A model generated the notes under the pieces. It was not told where the DNA came from, searched no databases, and saw only the letters and a list, made by a program, of their open reading frames with translations. DNA of 64,000 nucleotides. Source: Maylandia zebra (taxonomy: Eukaryota; Chordata; Actinopteri; Cichliformes; Cichlidae). This document shows positions 1 through 11,200 of the stretch, one piece after another. The position numbers and the translations under genes were made by a program. Location of the stretch: NCBI RefSeq assembly GCF_041146795.1, contig NC_135173.1, forward strand, positions 54,562,365 to 54,626,364, written 5' to 3'. Positions within the stretch are counted from its first letter, which is position 1. The number at the start of each line of letters is the position of its first letter.

Positions 1-234
1 AGGTTTAATGTCCGCAGATGGATGTCAGGTGCTGCTCGGGGTACCTGTGTGTAACAGTATACAGCTTCAGACGATGTACTCCTAATGTACTACTTTTGCC
101 GCCAATTTGCTACTAGACTATTCTTCTTCTAAGAAAATATTAAACGACATTGCACCTGTGTGACGCATAGCTAGGTCTATGCAGTACGCTATATGACACG
201 AGTGAACTTTAATTTGTGCTTCTTTTGCGTTCAG
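1..234 (+). other. dck intron 1, 3' part
   Basis: Non-coding sequence ending in a pyrimidine-rich acceptor (cttcttttgcgttcag) just before exon 2. Nothing else is recognised. Its last 37 bases (198-234) recur at 1100-1136. Confidence 0.7.
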
Positions 235-649
235 CGGCAGGCAAATCTACCTTTGTTCGCCTCTTGGAGCAGGAGAGCGCGGACTGGGAGGTGGTACCAG
301 AGCCGATCGCCAGGTGGTGCAATGTTCAAACAACTGGCAGCGACTTTGAGGTATTAAAATAAAATAAGATTCTATATTAGAGTCGTTTAAAAAAAACTTT
401 TCTGATGTTTACATAAAATCTGCTTTCTTGTCAGTTTATGACAAATTTGTGAGTAATTTAATAACCAGCACATTATCGTGCATTCAGGAAGACGTAATAA
501 CTGGGGAGACTCCCCATCTGTATTTAGAGTGCAGCTGCTGTCTGCCCTTATACAGTATCTGCGTGGCCACACACCCAGAGGGACAGATAGTCCCACTGTG
601 GGCGGATGAATGTATCATCATCATCAGGCCAAACATCTGACACCCCCCC

Positions 650-692
<43 letters not shown>

Positions 693-3600
693 CTGGCGAC
701 CTGTAACCTCACTTTCAGCCTAATATTCATGGTCTCTACATGCCATAAGGATCCCCCCACCCTACCCCCAGCTACCAAGCAGTGAGAGGGATATTGAGAT
801 ACTCTTCTCCATATCAACCAAAAATGCTTAAACAAGTGACTGGTGTGTTGCATTTGCACTGTTGTTATATTATGGATGACTGGATACAAGTTACCAGTCA
901 TTCATAATAAGTTAGGTAGATCCTTCATTGTTACCAGTTTTCATTCAGCCCAGCAGAGGTGGGAATCATCAGACAACCCACGATATATTACCACAATATG
1001 ATGTTATTGTGATTTTTTTTTTTTTAAATTATTATTTTGATTTTATTGCAGTAACATATACTGCAATTTATCACCTTTTTTCAAAAGTGATGTCCTCAAA
1101 CGAGTGAACTTTAATTTGTGCTTCTTTTGCGTTCAGCAGCAGGCAAATCTACCTTTGTTAGATTTGCTAGATTTGTTCATAAGATTGTCAGTATCTGTCT
1201 TGTCCAGTATTTTCACTTTGTGCTGCAACACCAGATTACATTTGCAGAAAGGTTGCTTCCTATCAGGCAACTGGTGCAGTTGCCCTGCAGTCAATTAAAA
1301 TTAGTTGTGAGTGTGCAACACCCTCAAGCTCAGGGTGGCCATTTAGTTACCACTAGTTGCAATTTGTTGCAGAATGTGGGGGGGAAAAAACCTACTGCTA
1401 GTGGCCAGTTTAAAGAAGGTAAACACTTCAAATAAAAATATATCATATCAGCTCACATGTACACTTTTTGTTGGTAATCCAATAAATAGTGCAAAATGGT
1501 GTCGGCACGCTGTAAAATGATAGTATGCAGGCACTATCAGAATACACTGCTTCTGCTGAACCATTCAAGGGTCCTCAACAAGTCTCCACTACTGCCACAA
1601 CTTTTAAAGGCAGTGGTCAAAGCGCCCTCTGCCAGTCACTGGACCAAGTATTTTTGGAGAGCAATGCCAGTGAGGAACAAATCAAATTTAGAAAAATGGT
1701 TTAGTGCTTTTCTTATTTACTCACTTACTAAATGTGGGCTAAGATGTTTATGGAAAAGCCAGCTTTGTTCAGCAAAAGACAAAGTTTAAATGATTTACAA
1801 TACATCGGTAAATAATAATAACTATCACTCGTATATGACACATTAAACTGTATAAAGTAAGATGCCTCGGATTGTCTTAAAGGACCTGAGTTCAGTGCTT
1901 TAAAAAGACAGCATATGTGGCATAAAGTTGTATTCTGATATTTGCAAGATCTAAAAAATGTTATTTTGGGGAAAGGTAAAGAAACGTGTGCAAAGAGTTT
2001 CCATCAGTAGAGCTTGGTTGGTAAAAAATCAAATAGCTGCTGCTTTAGCCATGTATTCATCACATGCCTTTTTTTTAACAATGAGGCTATGTCACAGCTT
2101 ACAGTGATTCACCTTTTTGTTACACATGATGACAAAAGGCTGCATTTATTATCTCTAAGTCATGAAGGTGTGTAAAATGAAACAATGGGATTTTTATGTT
2201 CTAGGAGCTGACCGCATCTCAGAGGAGTGGCGGGAACGTCCTGCAAATGATGTACGAGAAGCCAGGGCGGTGGGCTTACACTTTCCAGAGCTACGCCTGT
2301 ATCAGCCGGGTGCGTGCCCAGATCAGATCAGCCAACGGGAAGCTCAGAGAGGCTGAGAATCCTGTGCAGTTCTTTGAGCGGTCCATCTACAGTGACAGGT
2401 ATCGGACCTATTGATGAATATGTACGCTTGATAAAAATATTTTTCTCATAGAAATTTTCACTGTGAACACAGTGTAGGAATTTTTACCAGGCTTTAGAAA
2501 CCTTTGTAAGAATTCACTTCTTTCCCACCACAGAAACCAGCCTCTGATTTATTTAACCCCTCAAAACAATTACAATTTAAAACATCCTGTGATAAATGAA
2601 ACAGAATTGCTCATCCTTTTTTTTTTTGGATTCATTATATCTTAGGTACATCTTTGCAACCAACCTATATGAGAGTGAATGCATGAATGAGACCGAATGG
2701 TCCGTCTACCAGGACTGGCATGGGTGGCTGCACAACCAGTTTGGCAAGCACATTGAGCTGGATGGCATTATCTACCTCAGAGCCTCACCAGAGGTAACCT
2801 CCTCCTTTGTACTGCACACGTTTATACCTAAATGACAGTGTCCTTTAATAGAAAGTTCTGCAATTTTCATCATTCATGATTTAAAAAAATTATAATAAAG
2901 CTCACAATAAGCAAAAAGTTCACAGTGTTCTTCTTCTTTGGTGTACAGAGATGTTTAGAGCGGTTACACCTGAGAGGTAGAGAGGAAGAGCAAGACATCC
3001 CTCCGGAGTACTTGGAGAAACTTCACTTCAAGCACGAGAGCTGGCTGCAGCACAAGACCCTGACGTAAGCAGACTGTTCAGTCAGAAACTGTGCATTTAT
3101 ATGAGGAAAACAGATGTACTTGTATGATAGGAGAGGCTTTGAATAAGCATTGGAAACCCCCTACTCCCCCATTCATGCAACAGCTGGAGGGGGGGAAGCG
3201 AAGGCTCGAACAGCGATACATGTGATCTTCATCTGCGTCATTGGCTTTGTGTGACGGGCTGTTTCTTTGCTCCATCATGTGTACATTTCCTTACAAAGTT
3301 TAATGTCTTCATTTCATTAAAAACAGTATGCAGTTTCCCACAGTGGGAAACTATAACATCTCTAACTGCATGTTCTATATCATGTCTTCCCACAGCATGG
3401 AGTTTGAGTATCTCAATGACGTGCCGGTCATGACGCTTGACGTGAATGAAGATTTTAAGGGAGATAAAATCAAATGTGCTAACATGATCGAGAAGGTTGG
3501 TACCGTTTCAGCCTGCGTAAAGATCAGAAATCATCAATTAATGCTTTCATTACTTTTCATATACTGTATTTCCATGTATGTTTTTGCACGTTTCAATAAA

Positions 3601-4118
3601 TCGCTGCATCTGCCTCATTTTCCTAGCAAAATGGAAATAAGCAACGAGTGGCTCAACAGGTTTGAGCAGCACTGTGTCAAAACACAGTGCTGTAAAAAGA
3701 TGTTTCAAATTTACTCGCTTGCTGTTATAAAAGAAGACAGTTTGGGCAAAATGCTGCATGAGACTGAGTTTCTTGTGATTCAGGGCTCAGTGATGCAATA
3801 AAATGCTTGAGCACTGGCATTGGTACTTTTACTCGAGTAAACACACACTGCGCTTGTTCATGAACCAGTTTCATGTTGATGCTATCAGCTGTGGTTAACT
3901 CAGGCACTTATTTTCACATCAGACACAAAAAACCCTGTTCCACACACAGCTTGGTGCTGTTACATAAACCCAACTGTTATCCAAGGAGGGGAGGGGAAAA
4001 GAAATCCAAAGTAATGATCTGTGCCTTTGTTGGTTTAGATTTTAATGCTAATTTGACGCCTTTTTTGTTTTTGTTTTTTGCTTTTTTGTAGGTCAAAGAG
4101 TTCTTGAGCACGCTATGA
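235..4118 (+). CDS. dck: Deoxycytidine kinase, exons 2-7 (5' partial)
   Basis: Salvage kinase that phosphorylates deoxycytidine, deoxyadenosine and deoxyguanosine in the cytosol or nucleus. Exons: 235-350, 2205-2398, 2646-2793, 2949-3064, 3396-3495 and 4092-4118, all GT/AG, joining in one frame to a TGA at 4116-4118. They encode about 232 of the roughly 260 residues usual for the family; exon 1, with the start codon and the first half of the P-loop, is left of the window. Visible motifs: the AGKSTF end of the P-loop, the [10 protein letters not shown] segment typical of dCK rather than dGuoK, the QSYACISR substrate segment, the ERS(I)YSDR catalytic motif, the [11 protein letters not shown] segment and the C-terminal VKEFLSTL. 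All key residues I know of appear present. A partial copy of the exon 2 boundary lies at 1100-1159. Identity is secure from sequence; function is from the family. Confidence 0.95.
652..692. repeat. (CA)n microsatellite
   Basis: About 20 uninterrupted CA units, preceded by a run of C, in dck intron 2. Confidence 0.9.
1100..1159 (+). pseudogene. Partial duplicate of the dck exon 2 5' boundary
   Basis: Positions 1100-1159 match 198-257 at 59 of 60 bases; the single difference is g236 versus a1138. The copy holds the last 37 bases of intron 1, including polypyrimidine tract and AG, and the first 23 bases of exon 2, so it carries an intact splice acceptor and the codons for AGKSTFV. Homology stops abruptly at 1160. 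It lacks the rest of exon 2 and cannot replace it, but it could serve as a decoy acceptor. Confidence 0.85.
3496..4091 (+). other. dck intron 6
   Basis: The exon 6 donor is AAG|GTTGGT at 3496. The intron ends in a T-rich tract and TAG before the 27-nt last exon. No other feature is recognised; open frames here look fortuitous. Confidence 0.6.
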
Positions 4119-4760
4119 GCACCACCACAAAGAAAAGAGTGAAGACTGGATGGCTTTTAAAGCATAGACAATGACAGTTACTTGTCTGTTCAATAACTGA
4201 AAAGAAAAGAAATTGGGGGTTTTTGGTTGTTGTTTTTTTTAAGTGTTGTGTATTTATCAGCATTAATGTGCACAAATGAGATTGTAATGTATGTCCACTG
4301 ATAACAATGACAGTAAACTTGTTATTTTTTTTCCCCCACCGATTGCACAAAATCAAGTGTCACACGTGTTCTTTCTCCGCTCCAAATGTTTCTTGGCACT
4401 CTGTGCAGCTCTTCCAGAAGATGTCGCCAGTCTCCATTAAAGCTGCCCGGCTATTTCTGAGCGCTCAGCCTGCCTTGACCTGGTAGCTCCAATAGGATTT
4501 GACTAAAGCTATCTGACATTAGCTTCTTTCATTTTTACTTTTAATGCCTTTTTAAAAAGCACAGAGTAGAATGGATCACCAAGGTGGAAACATCTCATGA
4601 CTTTTTGTTTGCTTTTGCTCTTTTTGGCAGTTCCGGGTCCAAAATAAATACCCATCCTCAGCAAGTGTTCAAATGAATTATTTAAGTGTAACTTTTAGAA
4701 TGTTGTTAGCAGGATTTGTTTATATATTTCCTGTTAAGCAATAAAAAACTGATTTTGCAT
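4119..4760 (+). other. dck 3' UTR with poly(A) signal
   Basis: A T-rich region follows the dck stop. AATAAA occurs at 4740-4745 and a weaker candidate sits near 4644. The transcript probably ends around 4760, shortly before the GC-richer 5' region of slc4a4a. The 3' end is inferred from the signal only. Confidence 0.55.
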
Positions 4761-4859
4761 GTTTCTGTCTATGGTCAAAGTTGTGTTGATGAAGTAATGG
4801 GGAGCCAATTTGTCAAGTTTTAGTCTTCTGCGCGCCTCCCAGCGCTAATGGTCTGACCT

Positions 4860-5213
4860 CCGCCCCTGTGGCGTCACGCAGGAGGAGGGATGGTACTTTA
4901 AATATGGGGAAAGAAACGCTACACACAAAGACTCCCGTGGCACTTCCAAACAGGCGCTTTGGACAAGATGTTACCTTGGCCTTGCGTGTGCGTTTCCATT
5001 TAGATATGTGGATTGTGCGTTTCGCGTTAGGTTTGATTTGTAGGGTCGCAGAAATCATCCCAGCGAGATAGCCGCAGCTCACGTACTTTAGTTTTAGGCA
5101 CTTTGGGAGCGCAGCAGCTAGATTAGGCAACCGTTCTCAAACACGCACGACTCGAAACTGACGAGGAGGACAGGTGGACGCCACGCTGATCAGCCGCGAA
5201 GGGGAAACTCACC
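4860..5213 (+). promoter_or_regulatory. slc4a4a promoter and 5' UTR region
   Basis: The sequence is richer in G, C and CpG than its flanks and precedes the first coding exon. It holds a TATA-like TTTAAATA at 4897-4904 and a GCGTCACG motif near 4871 that resembles a CRE/ATF site. The start context is CTCACCATGA, with A at -3. The transcription start is not defined by the sequence. Confidence 0.4.
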
Positions 5214-8200
5214 ATGAGTTCCGACAAGAGCAAGTAAGTGTCTGATCGTCAAGTGTTAACTTGTGAAACTAAAAGCTATGCACGTTTGAAGTTTTACCTC
5301 GTAGCTTTCGGTCCTCGGGTTTTTGGGGAGATTTGTTTTGTTGTTTCCTGTCAAGTGTTGAGTCGGTGAACGAGGCGTCAGGAATGTCGCTCACTAGAAA
5401 ACGAAGTAGTCACGTTCAAAGCATTGTGCCAGTGTGCGTAAAGCTGGAACTTCTGTGGTTTCTGAGTTTAGTGGATCGCTGATGGCATGCCATAGTAACG
5501 CCACGTGCAAGCTATTTATAAGAGTACTGATCTTTCTGAAAAGCGTTCATTCATTCCAGCGACAACCTTGGATAGATAAGACACACACCGTGGCTATGAA
5601 CGGGCTAATCTATTTTCCAAGAAGCTGTCGCTATTAATTAGAGAGGAGGAGAGCGCAAGGCAAGTGTCGGAGATGTCTTGCATTGTATCTTTCTGAATAA
5701 AGCCGTGCGTAATGCGTAGTGCGCTAGACTGCACTATCCCCGTGGCGGACGGGTATGAGGGGGAACCCTCCCCCATCCCATCCACTGGGCCCAGTTGTAT
5801 AGACTTCACAGTAATGTCAAACAGGGAAGATTCACGGAGTCTGCTCTTTCCTTACAAGCATCTCATTCACGGTAACAAGTTATTTTAGATGGATGTTTTT
5901 GGCTTGAAAATGTAATTGCATCGGAATAGGCGAGGCACAGTTCCTCAGAGCGAGCGTGACGCCCTCTCCAAGTAACAACGAACGAAACCTGAAATGACCT
6001 ATTGTGCCGTGCCATGTGAGCAGCAGAAATAAAAGTGACAGCCGATTCTTCGTTCTTGTGTCTTTCCCGGAGACAGACGTCTGGTTTTGTAACTATTCTT
6101 TTTGTTCTGTTTCACCTGCACCTGTGTGAGCGCCTGCTGAAACTTAAAATGCTCTTTTGTGTTCTTCCCGTTGATGCTTTGACCAATGTGCCATTGAAGG
6201 AAATTCCAAAAGTTAAGGCAGAGCTGAAGGGCACCGAACTAACTTCTGTTTGGTTATTACACAAGTCAAATAATCTCTTTGATTGTACTGGTGATATGGC
6301 CATTTATTTGTTTACCCATTTCACTTCGCATTCAGGCTCCGCAGCGGTGTGGTAGTGGAAGTCACAATAGCCCCACTTGAGTGTTAATTGGGTGGCTATA
6401 TCTGAGGAATATTAAGCTGAAAAGTATGTTGTGATAACAATACCAATATAATGGTTGTATTATTGCAACACTTTGATTAAAAATATATATAGGTATATGC
6501 TTCATATTATGGCCTACTCTCAGCCTGAGAAATTGCCAAATGGCCAATTATCAAGTTATATACCTAATGCTGATCACCTATATGTCTTCCTCTGTCCTTC
6601 AAGTAATGGTGCAGAAGTTAACTGCAACCAGCCAAATCCGCTTTTTTATGCTTGCCTGTTAAACTTTCATGTGGGTATTACCGCCCAGAAGATCAGCTTT
6701 AGCTCGAGTATCACTTTAAGGCTTGAAACTCACTGCTGTACACCTTTTTTCTTTCTTTCTTTCTTTCTTTCTTTCTGTTTTTTGCCCTGATGGCGCTGAG
6801 GGCATCTACCCTCATGGCCAACCAGGCTGGTTGGACTGGATGCGTCATTCTGTAAAGAGATGGGGATGATCCTTGATCCCAAACAGCTGATCCCGGCTCC
6901 TCACGCACTGACAGGTTTATCCAGACGCCTGAGGTCACTGAGAACTGAAGCAGAATCGAAAGTTCAGGAGTGAGAAATAGATGCAACTGGTCGCTCAGAT
7001 CTTCACCCAGATTATTATTCTTATTATTACTATTCTTATTATTATTGATTAATCAAGAAGATAGAGTCATAGAAGGAAATTGGGGGGGCAAGATCAAGTC
7101 GATTTCCTGCATTTAAAATGACTTGAATGAGGAGATGTAGGATCCAATCGACTATGTTGACCTGATTTTAAACTCGGCGAGTCATTTTGACTTTTCTGAG
7201 ATATACCAAAAAGCAGATTTAAAGTTTCTACTCTCTTTGAAGCACTTACCATATTTCTTTTTCCATTTGACACCCAATTCAAAACAGGAATGATGCGTTC
7301 CCCTCCTGCATCCAGGATGTCTGTAAACCACCTGTGGCCTGTTTCTCATGGTTAGTCGAGCCCTGTCTGAGGCCGCAGTGTGCAGTGATTAACACGGCTC
7401 TGTGAACTTGCCTTAGCCAGCAGTAAAACCTGAAACATGAGCTTTCTTTGCTCTTCTGTGTGCTCACCGGTTTCCCTGATGACCCTCTCTCTGTGCTACA
7501 TGAGCTGCCTTCATGCATACTGCTGCATCACCAGTTCTTTGGTACCTGCTGCAGAAGTAAATACCCAAGCTGGGTTCTTAGAGAGATCCTGAATCGTAGC
7601 TCCTGTCTGTACAGCCATTGTGCAAGATTGAATTAAAAGGGCCAATCTCATGTTTTTATAGCGTGTCACTTCTGATCGTTGTTAACATGTCTGCTTAGGT
7701 ACAAGGTACAAAGAATACAGCATGGCAGAACCCAGCTCTTCTAAAGTTGGTGCTATTTTCTGGATGCTCTGTCCTGGGATGGAAGACGATGAGGACAAGT
7801 GGAACAGAACACTCAAAGCAATCAAGGCCTAAATGATAGTGTTGACTCTATGTGCACGGAACAGTGCGGAAACCTCGGTCACTTTTATTTATTTATTTTT
7901 TTCATATTTAAGAAAAAAAAGAGCAACAAAAAGAAGGTACAGAGGTTAAGGATTGCATATAAACTTGGCACTTAACCCAACCACTCCTCGACACCCATTT
8001 GATCTGGGAGCTGGTTGCATCTGTTATCATCAGTGTTGTGCTCCTATGTTCTTAGGGCCAGAGATCATATCCACTAGGGAGATCCAGATGAGCTCGGAGT
8101 GCAATCAAAGGAACACGTTGTATCCTTCCTGACTTTGTTTATTTAGCGGTTTTGCGCACTGCTCCCATTCCTTCTGTGCTGTCTCATCGTTGGCCTCACA

Positions 8201-11200
8201 TTGTTCAGTAGGAAATTTAAACTGCTCACGTGTTTATTTTGCATTCTTTGTATGCATCCCGAAGCAAATATTTATTTTTGGTTTATTGGGAAAAAAAATG
8301 CTGCCAAAGGAAAAACACAAATTTGATTGTGACACACATATTTAGTTTTACTGCAGTTTGACGCAGTAAATTGACACACAGGCACAGGGTAAGTCTTTAC
8401 TTACCCTTTATAGCTCAACACAGTGGAATATAAAGGCAGCCTCTTTTTTTGTTTTGTTTTTTTTTTTTTCATCTTTTTATGGTGTATTGTTTTCTGTATT
8501 CAGTGTTGAAAATAATTATCCACATTACCAGGTGAGCTAAGTAGCAAGTTGGAAGCAAGAGTGAGGGGTGGCTTGAGACTTTTTATCTCCAAGCAAAACA
8601 TGACTGTCTACCTGGTGGAGCAAGCAAAGCAGTGAGACGTTTTTTGTAGTTGGCCACCAGGTTTGGAGACTGACTAGGCCACTCCATGACCTTAATGTGA
8701 CCTATCCATGACCCATCTTCAGTGTTCTAGCTGAGGGAAGTAGGTTGGCACATGACCCCACCCATTGGCTCCTCAAAGTGGTGAAGTGGTCCTGTACCCT
8801 TTGTAGAACAATAGCCCAAAGCATAATGCTTCCACCTCCATGCGTGACTGTGTTGACGGTGTTCTTTGGGACGTACTTAGGATTTCTCTTCCTCCAAACA
8901 TGACAAGTTGAGTTGATGCTGGTGAGGGTAGAAGTACATTTACCTTGTTGAGCAGGGGAAACCTGCGGGCACTGCAAGACCTTGATGCATTATATTGAAG
9001 TTTGTTACTGATGGTGTTAATTAACAAGCTCTTCCTGTGTAGTTTTGGAGTGATCCAATAGGCAGTAAAAGTTTAAATATAAAGCAAGTGCCAATCAGAC
9101 ATTTTGCACAGTGGATCAACATTTTGAAAAAATTGGTACTTTTCTGCATTCATCATTCCATCACTCTTGACAAAATCCCCAACGGTGTTTTACGGATGGC
9201 TGTAGACTCTCACTGCTGTACCTCTCACCTGACCTCTGATGTACATGTTGATGATGATTTGAAGCAAAAATTTCAAATTTAGATTCGTTATTCCATAAAA
9301 CCGGATTTTTGCATTCCAGTTCTCATTTGATTTGGCATATGCTGGCCTTTTCTCCACGTTTTCCTTCCTTAAGAGCGCCCTCTGGGGAGCCACCCTCCTA
9401 CTGAGACTTTTTTCATTGTTTCTTAATGACATGACTTTGAGATACTGTTCATCTGCTACGGAAAAAAGATTGGGTATGCCACTTTTTCTTTTGCCCTGCA
9501 TTTGTCCTGTTTCCTCAAATTCTTTAAGGACACACTGCAGACCATGATGAGATATGCAAAGATTTAGGTGATAGCTCTTTGGGACTCACCTTGTTGGTGC
9601 AAAAACAGTGTTTTATGCCTGTAACTGCCTTATCTTTTGGGATATGGGGACAAATTGTGTGTTTTTTGCAACAGACTGTTAGCAACAAAATGCCCTAAAG
9701 ATACATTTTAAAATTGATTCTTTGCCAAGTTGTCTGTTATGTTTACACACAATACTGTTTCATCTTTTTTTTCAGTTAGGTGCTTTTTTTTTTATGTTTG
9801 AACGATTCATAGGTCAGTGTTAAGTGGCTTGCCAAAGAAGCCCTTCCTATAAAAATGGTCAATTACTAGACTGAAAATCAGTGAAAAAGCAACCAAAGTC
9901 CAAAGAACACATTTGAAAGGCATTCAGAAATCCTGGCGAATGATTGTTCAAGAGTCTGGCTTCTTGGAAGCAAGAATGAGGGGTGACTTGAGAGTTTTTG
10001 CACAGTACTGCATCCTTCAATAAAACGTCACTTACAAGCCTGAATAAAATTTGTGCTAACGTTAGATAGATAGATCTTGGAATGTAGATGTTACTTTAAT
10101 ATCCAACAACATTTCACACTGAATAAGAATCTTTTTTCAGGATTGTGTTTCACAGTAAGTTGAATTTCACTCCGATGGTCATAAAAGTGACATTACATTA
10201 CAGTACTTTTTTTTTCTACTTTGGAGCAGCTGTGTAGAGGTGTGATAGTGGATACAGTGGTCAGAGGATGTTGAATATGGGGCCATAAGTCATCCTAACC
10301 CATGTCATGATCTTTATGTAACATTTTTAATTCTTTTTTTGTTCCTTTTAGAATGGAGGATGAGGCAGTCTTGGACAGAGGAGCCTCGTTTGTCAAACAT
10401 ATCTGTGATGAAGAGGAAGTGGAAGGTAAAGACACATTGCAGCCCACTATCTTTAGCTTTACGTGATAAGTGTAATGTATTCCCATTTTTTCCACACATA
10501 CTATATGCAGTCCTGTGCAAGCAAATGTGAAACCAGTCATTTCTTTCACCCTCCAGAGTATCAGTGCAGAATTAGACATATAGGATAAACATTATCCACT
10601 TCCTCTAACGTTTCTGTACAGGAAGATGTCTCTTCAAGTTGTCTAATCCTGTCCAGTTCTGGCTGTCAGCTAAACCCGCAAAAGAATGCATCTGGAGACA
10701 CCCATATGAATTTACTGAGGCATCCACATACTTCACGAAACCACTTCTTTTAGATGAACACAAAGCAAAAATACTTGGGGATTATGTCGAGCTGCTTGTG
10801 TGTAAGCAGTAGCTGCAAGAGCCTCCTGTGCTCGCCTGCACAGGAGTCTGAAAGAAGAGCGTGGTTTTGTGTTGGCCTTTTGTTTTCTGCAAGAAAACAA
10901 GGCTAACCATCAAGTATGAAAGATTATTTAACCCTAAAAGAAATGTTTGTGAAATGCATGGGTGAAGAGAGCTGCATCACTAACTGGGTCAGTTAATCTC
11001 AGTCTTCTCACACCCACTATTCTTTCTAATTACTTCCTGGAGACATTAAATCATCATTTCCTGTACGAGTCTCTGTGTAGGAAGTCACTGGCATTTCTTT
11101 AATTTTGCAATTTGATGGCATACTGTGAGAGGAAATAGAAATGTTTTAACATTTCACACTACATCACACTACAGCGGCAGTTTTTCTCCTGTCGGTGGAC

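Larger units (their letters stand above)
351..2204 (+). other. dck intron 2
   Basis: It contains a CA microsatellite (about 652-692), a poly-T run near 1013-1025 and the duplicated acceptor/exon fragment at 1100-1159. An open frame of 105 codons runs through the duplicate to about 1435 but resembles no protein I know beyond the copied P-loop residues. The rest shows no recognisable exon. Confidence 0.6.
5234..10351 (+). other. slc4a4a intron 1
   Basis: A 5.1-kb intron with consensus donor GTAAGT. It holds a TTTC microsatellite (6747-6776), a TTA-rich tract (about 7011-7047), a small unassigned ORF (7722-7832) with 3'UTR-like sequence behind it, and Tc1-like remnants from about 8600 to 10005. 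No other exon is recognised. Confidence 0.6.

Noticed and set aside
548..901. 117-codon minus-strand frame over the CA repeat in dck intron 2
   Set aside because: Its core is CVCVCV from the microsatellite; no other support.
3328..3801. 157-codon frame covering dck exon 6
   Set aside because: Only 3396-3495 is coding; the rest reads through both flanking introns.
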